A stretch of DNA of 64,000 nt from an uncultured Alphaproteobacteria bacterium (GTDB lineage: Bacteria > Pseudomonadota > Alphaproteobacteria > UBA6615), in contig CALSML010000007.1 of the NCBI GenBank assembly GCA_943787445.1, forward strand, positions 1 through 64,000. Direction: 5' to 3'. Below are positions 63,280-64,000 of the stretch, in pieces. The first letter of the stretch is position 1; each line of letters begins with the position of its first letter. The notes below the pieces were generated by a model that saw nothing but the letters and a program-made list of their open reading frames with translations, had not been told where the DNA came from and ran no database searches. A program made the position numbers and the translations under genes.

Positions 63280-64000
63280 TTACGCGAGGCTGATGATCCC
63301 GTCGCGCACCCGCAGCACTTCGGTAAGCGCGAGGAAGACATGATAGAAACTGGATGCCGGGGCGATTTCGGCAAGGCCCTTGCCGTTGACATCCAGATGA
63401 TCCTGCCAGTTGCCGTGGCCGACAGCGAAATACAGCTCGAACATCCGGTCGAGAAGCTCCTCCAGCCGCATCGCAGCCTGATCGTCATTGGCAAATTCCA
63501 TGCGCGCAATCTGGGCCTTGATGGCTTCGGTCTGAACCCAGAGGCGCTTGTTCTCGTCGAGTGACGTGCCGTGGCTGAAAACCGAATCGAATGCGATATC
63601 GGACGCCGGGCCGGGATTGTGGTCGACCCCGTGGGCTTCAGAAAATTTGTAGAGCGCGTAGGCTTCCTGACTGATGTCATCGCCGCTGGCCTGCCCATAT
63701 TTGTAGAGCAGCCAGACCCATTCGAAATGGTGACCCGGTTCGACGGTTTTGCCCATCGTGCCTGTGACTGGTGCCCATTCGGCATCGAAGAATTCGCCGA
63801 GTGTGCCGGTTTCCGGTGCGAAGAACCGTGATCGGAACAGGGCGATAATGTCCTGCGCGCGCCGAAGCCATATGTCCTCGCCGGTGGCGCCATGCCAGGC
63901 CAGCAGGGCTTCGAGCAGATGCATATGGGGGTTCTGGCGCCGCGGCAGATCGTGGGTGGCGTTCTCGAAATAGCCGCCATGCTCGATATCCGCGAAATTG
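63280..64000 (-). CDS. AGE-family epimerase/isomerase (N-acylglucosamine 2-epimerase or mannose isomerase type), partial
   Basis: The C-terminal 240 residues are in the window; the 5' end continues past 64000. The alpha6/alpha6 barrel carries conserved residues of the family: GGYFENATHDLPRRQNPHMH, FDAEWAPV, VEPGHHFEWVWLLYKYG with the catalytic His pair, KRLWVQTEAIKA and SFYHVFLALTEVLRVRDG. Members interconvert mannose and fructose, their phosphates or N-acyl-sugars; the sequence alone does not separate these. It ends 48 bases before the pyrF start and may form the head of the pyrF-trp operon. Confidence 0.9.
   Translation of the reverse strand, partial: NFADIEHGGYFENATHDLPRRQNPHMHLLEALLAWHGATGEDIWLRRAQDIIALFRSRFFAPETGTLGEFFDAEWAPVTGTMGKTVEPGHHFEWVWLLYKYGQASGDDISQEAYALYKFSEAHGVDHNPGPASDIAFDSVFSHGTSLDENKRLWVQTEAIKAQIARMEFANDDQAAMRLEELLDRMFELYFAVGHGNWQDHLDVNGKGLAEIAPASSFYHVFLALTEVLRVRDGIISLA

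Overview
The window is high-GC alphaproteobacterial chromosome. The markers are a RegB/RegA (PrrBA/ActSR) redox two-component pair, ChvI/ChvG, the HPr kinase-RapZ-EIIA-HPr regulatory phosphotransferase set, alphaproteobacterial AddB/AddA, MmcB, a bactofilin and two large general-diffusion porins. Gene order and porin type fit a Rhodospirillales-like lineage, but the sequence alone does not settle the family.

Layout. 0-5.2 kb: cobalamin cluster (cobN start, cobW, cobU, a B12 riboswitch, a CobC-type phosphatase and cobS on the minus strand; cobT divergent) and an acetyltransferase. 5.3-9.7 kb: regB-regA, an overlapping FkbM methyltransferase, hldE. 9.7-19.6 kb: small stress and metabolic genes (mmcB, a Tat-signal microprotein with a TPR methyltransferase, a DJ-1-like protein, bactofilin, tRNA-Arg(CCG), msrB, a lipase-like lipoprotein with an ABC ATPase, zf-CHCC, GNAT, VOC, GST, SDR). 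19.6-28.5 kb: polA, a damaged MBL hydrolase, a CMD protein, a tandem cold-shock protein, an alpha/beta hydrolase, an iron-box gene beside hugZ, and a PCuAC/SCO copper pair. 28.8-31.3 kb: chvI-chvG. 31.3-42.1 kb: an accessory island. 42.2-44.3 kb: hprK-rapZ-EIIA-HPr. 44.3-47 kb: two paralogous porins. 47.2-56.3 kb: ahcY, tsaE, addB, addA, trxA. 56.3-64 kb on the minus strand: a redoxin/2OG-oxygenase fusion, folC, accD, trpA, trpB, trpF, pyrF and a partial AGE-family isomerase.

How it fits together. The backbone joins redox and envelope signalling (RegBA, ChvIG, regulatory PTS) to housekeeping functions: methyl-cycle recycling, tRNA modification, double-strand-break repair, and folate, fatty-acid, tryptophan and pyrimidine synthesis. 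The island between chvG and hprK looks like an undescribed catabolic module. One six-gene plus-strand unit (Gfo/Idh dehydrogenase, two unusual MBL proteins, a ferredoxin-like-barrel protein, a CMD protein and a signal-less TRAP-type binding protein) converges with one four-gene minus-strand unit (second Gfo/Idh dehydrogenase, YciI, GntR-UTRA regulator, 3-hydroxyisobutyrate-dehydrogenase-like). A perfect 16-bp palindrome heads the plus unit. Between the two units lie the 3' halves of an alpha/beta hydrolase and of a catalase, abutting at about 37.87 kb.

Quality warning. About eighteen genes carry indel frameshifts, often in homopolymers and concentrated in patches (0-5, 10.6-13, 26-32, 36-39 and 60.6-61.8 kb), while long stretches between are clean. 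Because essential genes such as trpB and chvI are hit, most are probably sequencing errors. Such genes are listed as CDS with the break described. Real fragments and internal deletions are listed as pseudogenes.
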